From: Gammaproteobacteria bacterium
Lineage (GTDB): Bacteria; Pseudomonadota; Gammaproteobacteria; JAPPPA01
Length of the DNA stretch: 5,625 nucleotides
Reading direction: 5' to 3'
NCBI GenBank assembly: GCA_028817755.1
Contig: JAPPPA010000260.1
Coordinates: forward strand, 1 to 5,625
Below, piece by piece: positions 1 to 5,569 of this stretch. The position numbers and the translations under genes were made by a program. Under the pieces are notes generated by a model. The model ran no database searches, had not been told where the DNA came from, and saw nothing but the letters and a program-made list of their open reading frames with translations. The number at the start of each line of letters is the position of its first letter. Within the stretch, counting starts at the first letter, position 1.

Positions 1-2092
1 CTACGGGTACGCCGTTAACCGCGGCGTTACCGCTCAACGGGTCCACCAGCTTCGGATCCGTTAAGTCATTGCAGCTTTCCCCAGCTAGCTGAGTCGCAAT
101 ACGTTGTTGCACCCCTGCCTTTTGATGCCCCCAGCCATGCGGTAACGACACTACGCCGGGCATCATCTCGTCGCTGGCAATTGCTTCCGTCACCAACGCC
201 CCCACAGAAGATGCAATCTGCACACGTTGGCCCGAAGTAATACCGCGTGCTTGCATGTCAGCGGGGTTCATCAACAGCTCATGCCGCGTTTTACCCTTGG
301 TTAAACGGTGACTGTTATGCATCCAGCTATTATTCGACCGCACGTGCCGGCGACCAATCAGTTTTAGCTGTCCGTCAGAAGGTGCTTGTAGCAATTCGCG
401 CACACGAGGGATATCTTGCAGATAAAGTGGCTGAGCCAGATCAATCGTTTTGGTTTCAGTTTGCAACCTGCCCGGCAATGCAGGCTGCAAGGCACCTAGG
501 TCGATACCACTAGGGGTTTCTTTTAGCTTACTTAGAGATAGCTCAGCGGCGTGGCCGCGGGCCTTGCCATAACGCCCAGACTGCAGAGCAAAATCCATCA
601 TTTGGGCCGGTGTTGGACCCATGCGAGGCTGCCTACCGAGCGCCTCGGCTAATGCAGCACCTAAACCATTGAAGATTTCCCAATCATGTTTCGCATCATC
701 TGGTTTCGGTAACACCGCATCATTAAAGCGTGCGGTATTCCGTACAGCAAAGCTATGGAAAATCATGTCGTAATGATCATGCTCCAACGGCGTTGTAGGC
801 GGCAAGATTACGTCAGCATGGCATGTGGTTTCATTAATCCAAGGGTCAATGCAAACCACAAACTCAAGCTGCCGAATTTGTTTCTCTAACGCCTTGCCAT
901 TAGGCGTTGATAAAACGGGGTTACCGGCAGATGTAATCAGCGCTTTAATTTGGCTTTCGCCCGGTGTGGCCATTTCCTCGGCCATACAAACCGCGGGGAG
1001 TTCACCGCTGAATTCCGGCAAACCAGAAACGCGGCTACGCCAACGATCAAAATTGCCTGGTTTCCCAACAGGTGACTCGACCATATCGACAGCAGGTTGC
1101 GGAAACATAGCCCCACCCTCTGCGTCCAAGTTGCCCGTCACAATATTGAGCACCTGAATCAGCCACTGGCATAAAGCACCATAGGACTGAACCGAACAGC
1201 CCATACGGCCATGACATACAGCTGAGTCAGCTGTCGCGAACGCCTCGGCAATTTCTTTAATACGGCTTGCATCTACACCACATACGTCGGCCACGCTTTC
1301 AGGCGTGAACTCACTTACTGCCGCTTTAGTTTCTTCTAACCCCGTGACATAAGCAGGGGGCGCTACATCTAAACTATTCGCAAAAATGTGCTGTAGCAGA
1401 CTCAACAAAAATAAGGCGTCGGTTTGCGGCCGAATAAAGTCGTGCTCATCAGCAACCGCTGCCGTTTCTGTACGACGTGGATCAAGCAACACCAACTTCC
1501 CACCACGCTTTTGCAGAGCTTTCACACGTTTAGCAAAATCCGGCACGGTCATAATCGAACCGTTTGAGGCCATGGGGTTATTACCCAGCATCAAAAAGTA
1601 TTGGGTTCTATCAATATCCGGAACCGGCACATTGAGTTGGTGCCCATATAGCTTTAGCGCAGCAAGCTGATGCGGCAACTGGTCAACCGACGTTGCCGAA
1701 AAGCGATTCTTGGTTTTAATTAGTCCGAGAAAATTTTGAGCGTGCGTGAGACTGCCGTAGTTATGAACGTTGGGGTTACCAAAATAAATACCCACGGCGT
1801 TTGGGCCATTGGCCTCTATAACGCTCGACAAACGCTTCGCCACTAGCGCAAAGGCCTCATCCCATGAAATGGGCATCCAGCCATTACCCGTCTTTCTTAC
1901 CGGCCCACGTAGGCGGTCTGGGTCTTCTTGAATGTCTTTGAGGGCAACTGCCTTGGGGCAGATATGACCGCGGCTGAGAGGGTCGTTCTTATCGCCTTTA
2001 ATGCTGTCGATCTGGCCGTCAGTTACCGTGATTTCAAGGCCGCAAATGGCCTCGCAAAGATTGCAGGCGCGATAGTGCGTGGTCGTTGTCAT
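1..2092 (-). CDS. Molybdopterin-dependent oxidoreductase (BisC/FdhF superfamily), C-terminus cut by window edge
   Basis: This is a predicted cytoplasmic molybdenum enzyme with bis-MGD and one [4Fe-4S] cluster. Its substrate is unknown. I translated 697 uninterrupted codons. The N-terminus carries the cluster motif C10-x2-C13-x3-C17-x27-C45, followed by P46-K47, where family members keep a lysine for electron transfer. No Tat signal precedes it. Cofactor-domain landmarks are LGNNP (169-173), DPRRTET (204-210), CHGRMG (293-298) and CHADVILPP (from 424). The C-terminal Molydop-binding domain starts near 576 (LIGRRH, 578-583; LPHGWGH, 650-656). The stretch SVDQLP (135-140) aligns with the Sec/Cys loop of formate dehydrogenases and puts Asp137 at the metal-ligand position, so calling it a formate dehydrogenase is not justified. 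The ATG at 2092 has GGAG (2105-2102) nine bases upstream. The ending SGNAAVNGVPV resembles the family's last stretch, so probably only a few residues are missing. It lies 57 bases downstream of nhaD, probably in one operon. Confidence 0.93.
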   Translation of the reverse strand, partial: MTTTTHYRACNLCEAICGLEITVTDGQIDSIKGDKNDPLSRGHICPKAVALKDIQEDPDRLRGPVRKTGNGWMPISWDEAFALVAKRLSSVIEANGPNAVGIYFGNPNVHNYGSLTHAQNFLGLIKTKNRFSATSVDQLPHQLAALKLYGHQLNVPVPDIDRTQYFLMLGNNPMASNGSIMTVPDFAKRVKALQKRGGKLVLLDPRRTETAAVADEHDFIRPQTDALFLLSLLQHIFANSLDVAPPAYVTGLEETKAAVSEFTPESVADVCGVDASRIKEIAEAFATADSAVCHGRMGCSVQSYGALCQWLIQVLNIVTGNLDAEGGAMFPQPAVDMVESPVGKPGNFDRWRSRVSGLPEFSGELPAVCMAEEMATPGESQIKALITSAGNPVLSTPNGKALEKQIRQLEFVVCIDPWINETTCHADVILPPTTPLEHDHYDMIFHSFAVRNTARFNDAVLPKPDDAKHDWEIFNGLGAALAEALGRQPRMGPTPAQMMDFALQSGRYGKARGHAAELSLSKLKETPSGIDLGALQPALPGRLQTETKTIDLAQPLYLQDIPRVRELLQAPSDGQLKLIGRRHVRSNNSWMHNSHRLTKGKTRHELLMNPADMQARGITSGQRVQIASSVGALVTEAIASDEMMPGVVSLPHGWGHQKAGVQQRIATQLAGESCNDLTDPKLVDPLSGNAAVNGVPV

Positions 2093-2149
2093 TTAGGTTA
2101 TCTCCAAACGGTCTATGCCGTGTTGAAGACAACCTTAACGCGAAGCAGC

Positions 2150-3508
2150 CTATAGGTTAAATAGGCCGGCGTTAATCCATTTATGCGCCCAAATGCTGGC
2201 GAAGTAACCCAGCGCGATTGCTGGGGTCCATTTAGCGTGACTCATAAAGGTGTACTGACCACGCGCCTGCCCCATCAGAGCAACACCTGCCGCAGAACCA
2301 ATCGACAGCAAAGAGCCGCCTACGCCTGCAGTGAGCGTCACCATCAACCAATCGCCGTGGCTCATTTCAGGGCCCATGCTCAGCACGGCAAACATCATAG
2401 GAATGTTGTCCACCATGGCTGAGAAGATGCCCACCAAGGTATTGGCCATATCTGGGCCAAGATCGACATAGAAGTAACCAGACAATTTGCCTAGATAACC
2501 AATAAATGCCAGACCGCCGACGCTCATGATGACGCCGTAGAAGAACAGCAAGGTGTCCCACTCTGCACGTGCAATTTTATTGAATACATCAAAAGGCACG
2601 ACTTCACCTAGGTTTGCCTCGTCGCGCTCACCCGGCGCCCAAGCAAATTTTTGCTCACGCTTACGCAAGTAGAAGCCGAAGAACTTGAGATAAGCCAAGC
2701 CAGTCATCATGCCGATTGCCGGCGGTAGGTGAAGGAAGGTGTGGAAGCTAATCGCCGTTACCACGGTTAACAAGAACAAAAATACGCCGCGTTTGGCGCC
2801 CTTCTTCATGTTGATTTTTTCACTCGTCGCCTCTGGGACGCCACTCGGTACGGCTAGGAACATCAACACACCGGGAATGATGTAATTCACAACCGATGGG
2901 AAGAACAACGTAAAGAACTCAAAGAACTCGATACGGCCACTCTGCCAAACCATTAGGGTTGTGATATCGCCAAATGGACTAAAGGCACCACCGGCATTTG
3001 CGGCAACAACGATGTTTACGCAGCTCACCGCCACAAACTTACGACTGTCTTTACCTAGCACCAACACAATGGCGCACATAATCAATGCGGTTGTAAGGTT
3101 GTCGGCAATTGCAGATAAGAAGAACGAAATCCAGCCTGTCAGCCAGAACATGGTGCGATAACTGTAACCGCGAGATGTTAGTGCAATACGAATGGCGTCA
3201 AACACGCCGCGCTCTTGCATGGTGTTGATGTAGGCCATAGCCACCAACAAGAACAAAAATAGCTCCGCATATTCAAGCAAGTTATGACGTAAATAGACTT
3301 CAGCTGAATCTGGAATACCGTTAGCAACATACACTCCGGCAATCATTGCCCAGATAATGCCTGCTGCCAGTGTGACTGGCTTAGATTTGCGCAAGTGGAT
3401 GGTATCTTCCAAAACCACAACGATCATGGCTACAACAAAAACGGCAATACTGGCAAAACCCACCCAGTGCCCGGTTAGGTCCAGCGTGGTGATCTCTGAC
3501 AAAGTCAT
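2150..3508 (-). CDS. nhaD: Na+/H+ antiporter, NhaD family
   Basis: An inner-membrane antiporter that exports Na+ (and usually Li+) in exchange for protons, supporting salt and alkali tolerance. The 452-residue protein is hydrophobic throughout, with roughly a dozen membrane segments. Family signatures are intact: E82 in YAELFLF, D136-N137 in SAIADNLTT, N171 in AANAGG, D181/T183/T184 in FGDITTL, E316/D318/T319 in EWDTLLFF, S363/D367/N368 in FSAMVDN, and S402/S405 in LLSIGSAAG. As I recall the Vibrio cholerae NhaD mutagenesis work, its essential residues (such as D154, N155, D199, D344, D393, S428) map here with a constant offset of 18, then 26, so no transport residue is missing. The offset implies that the extra N-terminal stretch of the Vibrio protein is absent. 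I chose the ATG at 3508 because GAGG (3518-3515) lies six bases upstream. An in-frame TTG at 3520 has no such site. The oxidoreductase follows in the same direction. Confidence 0.95.
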   Translation of the reverse strand: MTLSEITTLDLTGHWVGFASIAVFVVAMIVVVLEDTIHLRKSKPVTLAAGIIWAMIAGVYVANGIPDSAEVYLRHNLLEYAELFLFLLVAMAYINTMQERGVFDAIRIALTSRGYSYRTMFWLTGWISFFLSAIADNLTTALIMCAIVLVLGKDSRKFVAVSCVNIVVAANAGGAFSPFGDITTLMVWQSGRIEFFEFFTLFFPSVVNYIIPGVLMFLAVPSGVPEATSEKINMKKGAKRGVFLFLLTVVTAISFHTFLHLPPAIGMMTGLAYLKFFGFYLRKREQKFAWAPGERDEANLGEVVPFDVFNKIARAEWDTLLFFYGVIMSVGGLAFIGYLGKLSGYFYVDLGPDMANTLVGIFSAMVDNIPMMFAVLSMGPEMSHGDWLMVTLTAGVGGSLLSIGSAAGVALMGQARGQYTFMSHAKWTPAIALGYFASIWAHKWINAGLFNL

Positions 3509-3514
3509 ATTACG

Positions 3515-3518
3515 CCTC
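3515..3518 (-). promoter_or_regulatory. Ribosome binding site GAGG of nhaD
   Basis: GAGG on the minus strand sits six bases before the ATG at 3508. It favours that codon over the in-frame TTG at 3520, which overlaps this site and would add four residues (MRRN). Confidence 0.7.
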
Positions 3519-3610
3519 AAATATAGCTTTACACCGAGTTCAGCAGGACTCAGTGAAAAGAAAGTGTTAGAAATTTAAATCAGGCGCTATAAATTTGGCT
3601 TTTAGCCAGA

Positions 3611-3662
3611 TAAAATGCGCCGCCTAAGCGATTGAACGTTAAGCAAAACGGCGCGCATTTTA
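3611..3662. repeat. Long imperfect inverted repeat, TAAAATGCGC arms
   Basis: The left arm TAAAATGCGC-c-GCC (3611-3624) pairs with the right arm GGC-GCGCATTTTA (3650-3662). That gives 13 pairs with a single bulged C at 3621 and a 25-base loop. It sits between divergent genes. Each arm, read toward the loop, resembles a -10 box (TAAAAT) followed by a GC-rich discriminator, so the two would face each other. It could instead form a cruciform or an RNA hairpin in the nhaD leader. The T tracts are too short for a convincing intrinsic terminator in either direction. Confidence 0.6.
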
Positions 3663-3682
3663 CCGGAAAACTGCTGGCGATA

Positions 3683-3699
3683 TTGGTGCAATGCACCAA
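3683..3699. promoter_or_regulatory. Operator-like perfect palindrome TTGGTGCA-A-TGCACCAA
   Basis: Two 8-base arms form a perfect inverted repeat around one central base. The size and symmetry fit a dimeric repressor site. It lies exactly between a weak minus-strand -35 candidate (TTCACA, 3708-3703) and -10 candidate (CAATAT, 3685-3680), a position where a bound repressor would block nhaD transcription. Which protein binds is not known. The divergent GntR-type regulator is the nearest candidate. Confidence 0.55.
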
Positions 3700-3714
3700 A
3701 ATTGTGAACCTTTT

Positions 3715-3728
3715 TTGTTGGTCAACAA
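3715..3728. promoter_or_regulatory. Operator-like inverted repeat TTGTTG-GT-CAACAA
   Basis: A perfect inverted repeat with 6-base arms and a 2-base centre. GntR regulators of the FadR/FCD group often bind short palindromes with TTGT/ACAA or TGGT/ACCA ends, so this is a reasonable site for autoregulation by the adjacent regulator. The assignment to that protein is inference. Confidence 0.45.
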
Positions 3729-3734
3729 GCGGCG

Positions 3735-3747
3735 ATACTAATAGTAT
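3735..3747. promoter_or_regulatory. Inverted repeat ATACTA-A-TAGTAT
   Basis: A perfect 13-base palindrome with one central base, 6 bases after the TTGTTG/CAACAA repeat and at the start of an AT-rich stretch (3735-3780). It may be an operator or part of the gntR promoter. AT-rich palindromes of this length arise by chance more often than the GC-containing one at 3683-3699. Confidence 0.35.
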
Positions 3748-3756
3748 TATTTTAAT

Positions 3757-3774
3757 TAATCACTATACTGATTA
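3757..3774. promoter_or_regulatory. Inverted repeat TAATCA-N6-TGATTA over the candidate gntR -10 box
   Basis: Perfect 6-base arms flank a six-base centre, CTATAC. The candidate -10 hexamer TATACT (3764-3769) lies inside it, so a protein bound here would cover the promoter. No good -35 is found upstream (ATAGTA at 3741-3746 at 17-base spacing). The promoter is therefore either weak, activator-dependent or wrongly placed. Confidence 0.35.
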
Positions 3775-3789
3775 TTCAATTGCTTGATG

Positions 3790-3808
3790 TGCGGCATGGA
3801 AAGCCGCA
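3790..3808 (+). other. Leader hairpin 1 upstream of gntR
   Basis: TGCGGC (3790-3795) and GCCGCA (3803-3808) form a 6-bp GC-rich stem with a 7-base loop. A G-T and a T-A pair can extend it outward. It would lie in the 5' leader if transcription begins near 3776. No run of T follows, so it is not a terminator. Confidence 0.5.
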
Positions 3809-3816
3809 TAACGAGA

Positions 3817-3842
3817 GAAAGCCCTTCCCTATTTAGGCTTTC
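3817..3842 (+). other. Leader hairpin 2 upstream of gntR
   Basis: GAAAGCC (3817-3823) and GGCTTTC (3836-3842) form a perfect 7-bp stem with a 12-base loop, ending 20 bases before the ATG at 3863. The following bases, AATTTG, are not a terminator-like T tract. The structure may affect translation or stability of the regulator mRNA. Confidence 0.5.
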
Positions 3843-3862
3843 AATTTGTACAGACAGATATC

Positions 3863-4546
3863 ATGGAGTCACATGTGACCAACTCAGCAAACGCCCCCGC
3901 GCCATTGGTCGACACGATTGCTCATTACATTTCAGAGCTCATTCTGAACGGCGAACTTCCCCCAGGTGCGCGCGTAAATGAAGCAGAAATGGCAGAGCGC
4001 TTTGGTGTAAGCCGCGGCCCCGTTCGCGAAGCCATTGCCATCCTTAGTTCAGGATTTATTGTTGACGTTTACCCACGCCGAGGCGCATTTGTTGCCGATA
4101 TGGACGGCGAAACGGTCAAACAATTGTGTGAATACGCTGCTTACCAGTTCGCCAACCTAACTCGCGAACTACAACGCAACATTCACAACCCAGCCCAGCT
4201 AGACGTTTTTAATCCACTCGTGGAAAAAGTAAACAGCTTAGCGGCAGACGACGATACCAACGTTAAGAAATTCCAAGACGCATGCCTTGCTATCGAAACC
4301 CAAGCTTGCGACATGATTCAAAACCGCTTTTTGCTAGAAGCCCTTTCACAAATGGGCCTAGCTGTTCGTCGCGTTGAAGCCCTTGCGTTTGAAGAGCCTG
4401 CTGCAATCACCAAGCATGCCGAGTTCCTGACCAATACAGTAGAGGCCGTTCGCAACGGCACGCTAGACGCTAACGTTGATAAGTACTTCCGCAGCCACTA
4501 CGAAGAAATGTGGAAGCAGTTAGTACGCCAAGGCAAAATCAGCTAA
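3863..4546 (+). CDS. GntR family transcriptional regulator with divergent FCD effector domain
   Basis: A DNA-binding regulator acting in the cytoplasm, probably as a dimer. The winged helix covers about residues 15-78. The helix-turn-helix is NEAEMAERFGVSRGPVREAI (39-58), the wing PRRGAF (71-76). Residues 84-222 form an all-helical FCD-like domain. FCD proteins usually bind a metal through one Asp and three His. Here Asp139, His185 and His212 can be aligned, but the His expected four residues after the Asp is Ala143. The loop after the recognition helix (LSSGFIV, 61-67) also looks one residue shorter than the usual LxAxGLV. The ATG at 3863 has no good ribosome site. The GTG at 3875 (Val5) has TGGAG six bases upstream and may be the real start, giving 223 residues. 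The gene is divergent from nhaD and is followed by its own terminator. Ligand and targets are unknown. Confidence 0.9.
   Translation: MESHVTNSANAPAPLVDTIAHYISELILNGELPPGARVNEAEMAERFGVSRGPVREAIAILSSGFIVDVYPRRGAFVADMDGETVKQLCEYAAYQFANLTRELQRNIHNPAQLDVFNPLVEKVNSLAADDDTNVKKFQDACLAIETQACDMIQNRFLLEALSQMGLAVRRVEALAFEEPAAITKHAEFLTNTVEAVRNGTLDANVDKYFRSHYEEMWKQLVRQGKIS
3864..3868 (+). promoter_or_regulatory. Possible ribosome binding site TGGAG for a GTG start of gntR
   Basis: TGGAG ends six bases before the in-frame GTG at 3875, whereas no purine-rich site precedes the ATG at 3863. It therefore supports a start four codons later than the longest reading frame. Only the non-conserved N-terminal tail would change. 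Confidence 0.4.
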
Positions 4547-4569
4547 AGCAACTACGCCGAAGATGCCAG

Positions 4570-4602
4570 AAGGCCGCCTGGGAATCCCACGCGGCCTTTT
4601 TT
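4570..4602 (+). terminator. Intrinsic terminator after gntR
   Basis: AAGGCCGC (4570-4577) pairs with GCGGCCTT (4591-4598). Inside, past a C-C mismatch, TGGG (4579-4582) pairs with CCCA (4586-4589). A run of six T (4597-4602) follows the stem. It begins 23 bases after the gntR stop, so it ends that transcript and separates it from the DUF1249 gene. Confidence 0.92.
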
Positions 4603-4646
4603 GTATCATTCTTACCGTTTCCACAGCAGTCCCGTACAGCGCGCAC

Positions 4647-4652
4647 TACAAT
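4647..4652 (+). promoter_or_regulatory. Candidate -10 box TACAAT just before the DUF1249 gene
   Basis: TACAAT matches five of six consensus bases and ends six bases before the ATG at 4659, which would place the start of transcription at or next to the start codon. No convincing -35 lies 16-18 bases upstream, so the assignment is weak. The terminator upstream means some promoter must lie between 4603 and about 4660. Confidence 0.3.
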
Positions 4653-4658
4653 AGCCTA

Positions 4659-5081
4659 ATGCCCTCTCCTTCCGACCACACTTCTACCAGTGATTTCGGC
4701 CATCTTATGTGGCTATATGAAAGAAACTACCAGCTGGCAAAGAACTTACTCGGAGCCATTGCTACAGAAACCCTAGAGGCTGAAATACAAAGCAAGCAAG
4801 ACCAACTACCTTTGGCTATCTCGCTAATAGACAGACAAGCACACACCGAAACCTGGCATCTGACGTATTGGTTTCACGATGGCAAAGAAGACGTGGCCGA
4901 CCCAGATATCGAGCTACGCCTGTACCACGACACCAAACAGGCTGAATGCTGGCGTGTCGGGCAACATAACCACTTAGATCTCCTGAAAGCGTTTAATACT
5001 GACGCAACCGATGCGCTAGAGCGCAAGTGGCAAAGAAACATGATGCTACACAAGTGGCTACAGTACCTGCTTCACCATTAA
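4659..5081 (+). CDS. DUF1249 family protein (YqiB-like)
   Basis: A conserved, soluble protein of unknown function, 140 residues, the same length as I recall for E. coli YqiB. Recognisable family features are the N-terminal helix DFGHLMWLYERNY (12-24), the central motif IELRLYHDTKQAECW (84-98, the RLYHD core being typical), and the C-terminal ERKWQRNMMLHKWLQYLL (121-138), matching the DEK...QxNxFLxxWLxYCL pattern of YqiB. An upstream in-frame ATG at 4563 is rejected because translation from it would run through the intrinsic terminator. The chosen ATG starts right where family similarity begins. No Shine-Dalgarno sequence is visible, which fits the nearby -10 candidate and possible leaderless translation. 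The next gene follows after 23 bases in the same direction and is probably co-transcribed. In E. coli, yqiB lies near nudF and cpdA; those genes are not seen here. Confidence 0.85.
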   Translation: MPSPSDHTSTSDFGHLMWLYERNYQLAKNLLGAIATETLEAEIQSKQDQLPLAISLIDRQAHTETWHLTYWFHDGKEDVADPDIELRLYHDTKQAECWRVGQHNHLDLLKAFNTDATDALERKWQRNMMLHKWLQYLLHH

Positions 5082-5104
5082 CCCCGCCCCTTTGCAGCAA
5101 CCAC

Positions 5105-5569
5105 ATGACGCTCAGCCTTTCTGACCTATTAACGGCATACAAACTTACGCTCAAGCCGATAAGAGAAGGCAACCCCATTCCTGCCAGTTTCTGGGGCGAG
5201 TCTGAGGCCGGGATCATCGGTAATAGTGTGTATCAGCGCCCCGACACACCCCTGCACTCTGTTCTTCATGAAAGCTGCCATTACATTTGCATGGATAGCC
5301 AAAGACGTTACGCCTTAGATACTGATGCTGGTGGTACGTATGAGGAAGAAAACGCTGTTTGCTACTTACAAATCTTGCTCGCAGGCTTAATCGAAGGTTA
5401 TTCCTCTACCCAAATGTGCAAAGACATGGATGACTGGGGTTACACATTCCGCCTAGGTAGCGCCCAAGCTTGGTTTGAAGCTGACGCGGACGATGCGAAA
5501 GCGTTCTTAGAACTCCATAACCTCGTCGGTCCAAACAACATTGTCTGTGTTGGAAAGCTTAGAAGTTAA
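5105..5569 (+). CDS. Small HExxH-motif protein, putative zinc-dependent hydrolase, family not recognised
   Basis: A 154-residue soluble protein without signal peptide or membrane segment. It has a textbook zinc-peptidase motif HESCH (55-59) in a predicted helix, LHSVLHESCHYICM (50-63). A glutamate cluster, E80-E81-E82, then leads a second helix, EEENAVCYLQILLAG (80-94). The spacing and the EExxA-like pattern resemble minimal gluzincins such as the ImmA/IrrE (M78) group, where a downstream Glu is the third zinc ligand. This is a motif comparison, not an established homology. The rest contains WGYTFRLGSAQAWF (111-124) and an acidic stretch near 125-130. Six cysteines are present (58, 62, 86, 105, 148 being clear examples). 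The frame is open from an ATG at 5027, but that part overlaps the DUF1249 gene and looks like its shadow, so I start at the ATG at 5105. No strong ribosome site precedes it; coupling to the upstream gene 23 bases away is possible. Confidence 0.75.
   Translation: MTLSLSDLLTAYKLTLKPIREGNPIPASFWGESEAGIIGNSVYQRPDTPLHSVLHESCHYICMDSQRRYALDTDAGGTYEEENAVCYLQILLAGLIEGYSSTQMCKDMDDWGYTFRLGSAQAWFEADADDAKAFLELHNLVGPNNIVCVGKLRS

Larger units (their letters stand above)
3509..3862. other. Divergent intergenic control region between nhaD and the GntR regulator gene
   Basis: About 350 bases without a gene separate two divergently transcribed genes. The nhaD-proximal part (3541-3610) is AT-rich and holds one small hairpin, TGGCT-TTT-AGCCA (3596-3608). 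The middle (3611-3662) holds a long imperfect inverted repeat. The stretch 3683-3774 carries four separate perfect inverted repeats. The part next to gntR (3790-3842) has two hairpins that would lie in its leader RNA. I could not place either promoter firmly. The best plus-strand -10 is TATACT (3764-3769). For nhaD, minus-strand TTCACA (3708-3703) stands 17 bases from CAATAT (3685-3680). Alternatively TAAAAT (3662-3657), followed by a GC-rich discriminator, could be its -10. Confidence 0.8.

Noticed and set aside
2093..2149. Terminator between nhaD and the oxidoreductase gene
   Set aside because: The only hairpin seen is GTTG-TCTT-CAAC with a 4-bp stem and no T tract.
247..2155. Plus-strand open frames at 247-513, 825-1157, 1386-1670 and 1928-2155
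   Set aside because: They lie opposite the intact 697-codon oxidoreductase frame and their translations show no family features.
2183..3578. Open frames overlapping nhaD (2183-2422, 2961-3161, 3357-3578 plus; 2367-2561 minus)
   Set aside because: They are in other frames of a clearly intact nhaD and lack plausible protein content.
3683..3708. NtrC-type site (TGCAC-N5-GTGCA)
   Set aside because: The half-sites occur in the reverse order (GTGCA first, then TGCAC), and a forward-order match from 3692 is only partial in its second half.
3784..3981. Plus-strand 65-codon frame overlapping the gntR start
   Set aside because: It runs through the leader hairpins and the helix-turn-helix coding region in another frame, without a ribosome site.
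4563..4658. Upstream N-terminal extension of the DUF1249 gene from ATG 4563
   Set aside because: It would be encoded by the intrinsic terminator and the sequence beyond it; family similarity starts only after residue 33 of that frame.
5027..5104. Upstream N-terminal extension of the HExxH protein from ATG 5027
   Set aside because: It overlaps the end of the DUF1249 gene by 55 bases and its low-complexity sequence looks like a shadow of that gene.
4993..5217. Minus-strand 74-codon frame
   Set aside because: It is antisense to the DUF1249 and HExxH genes and has no recognisable features.
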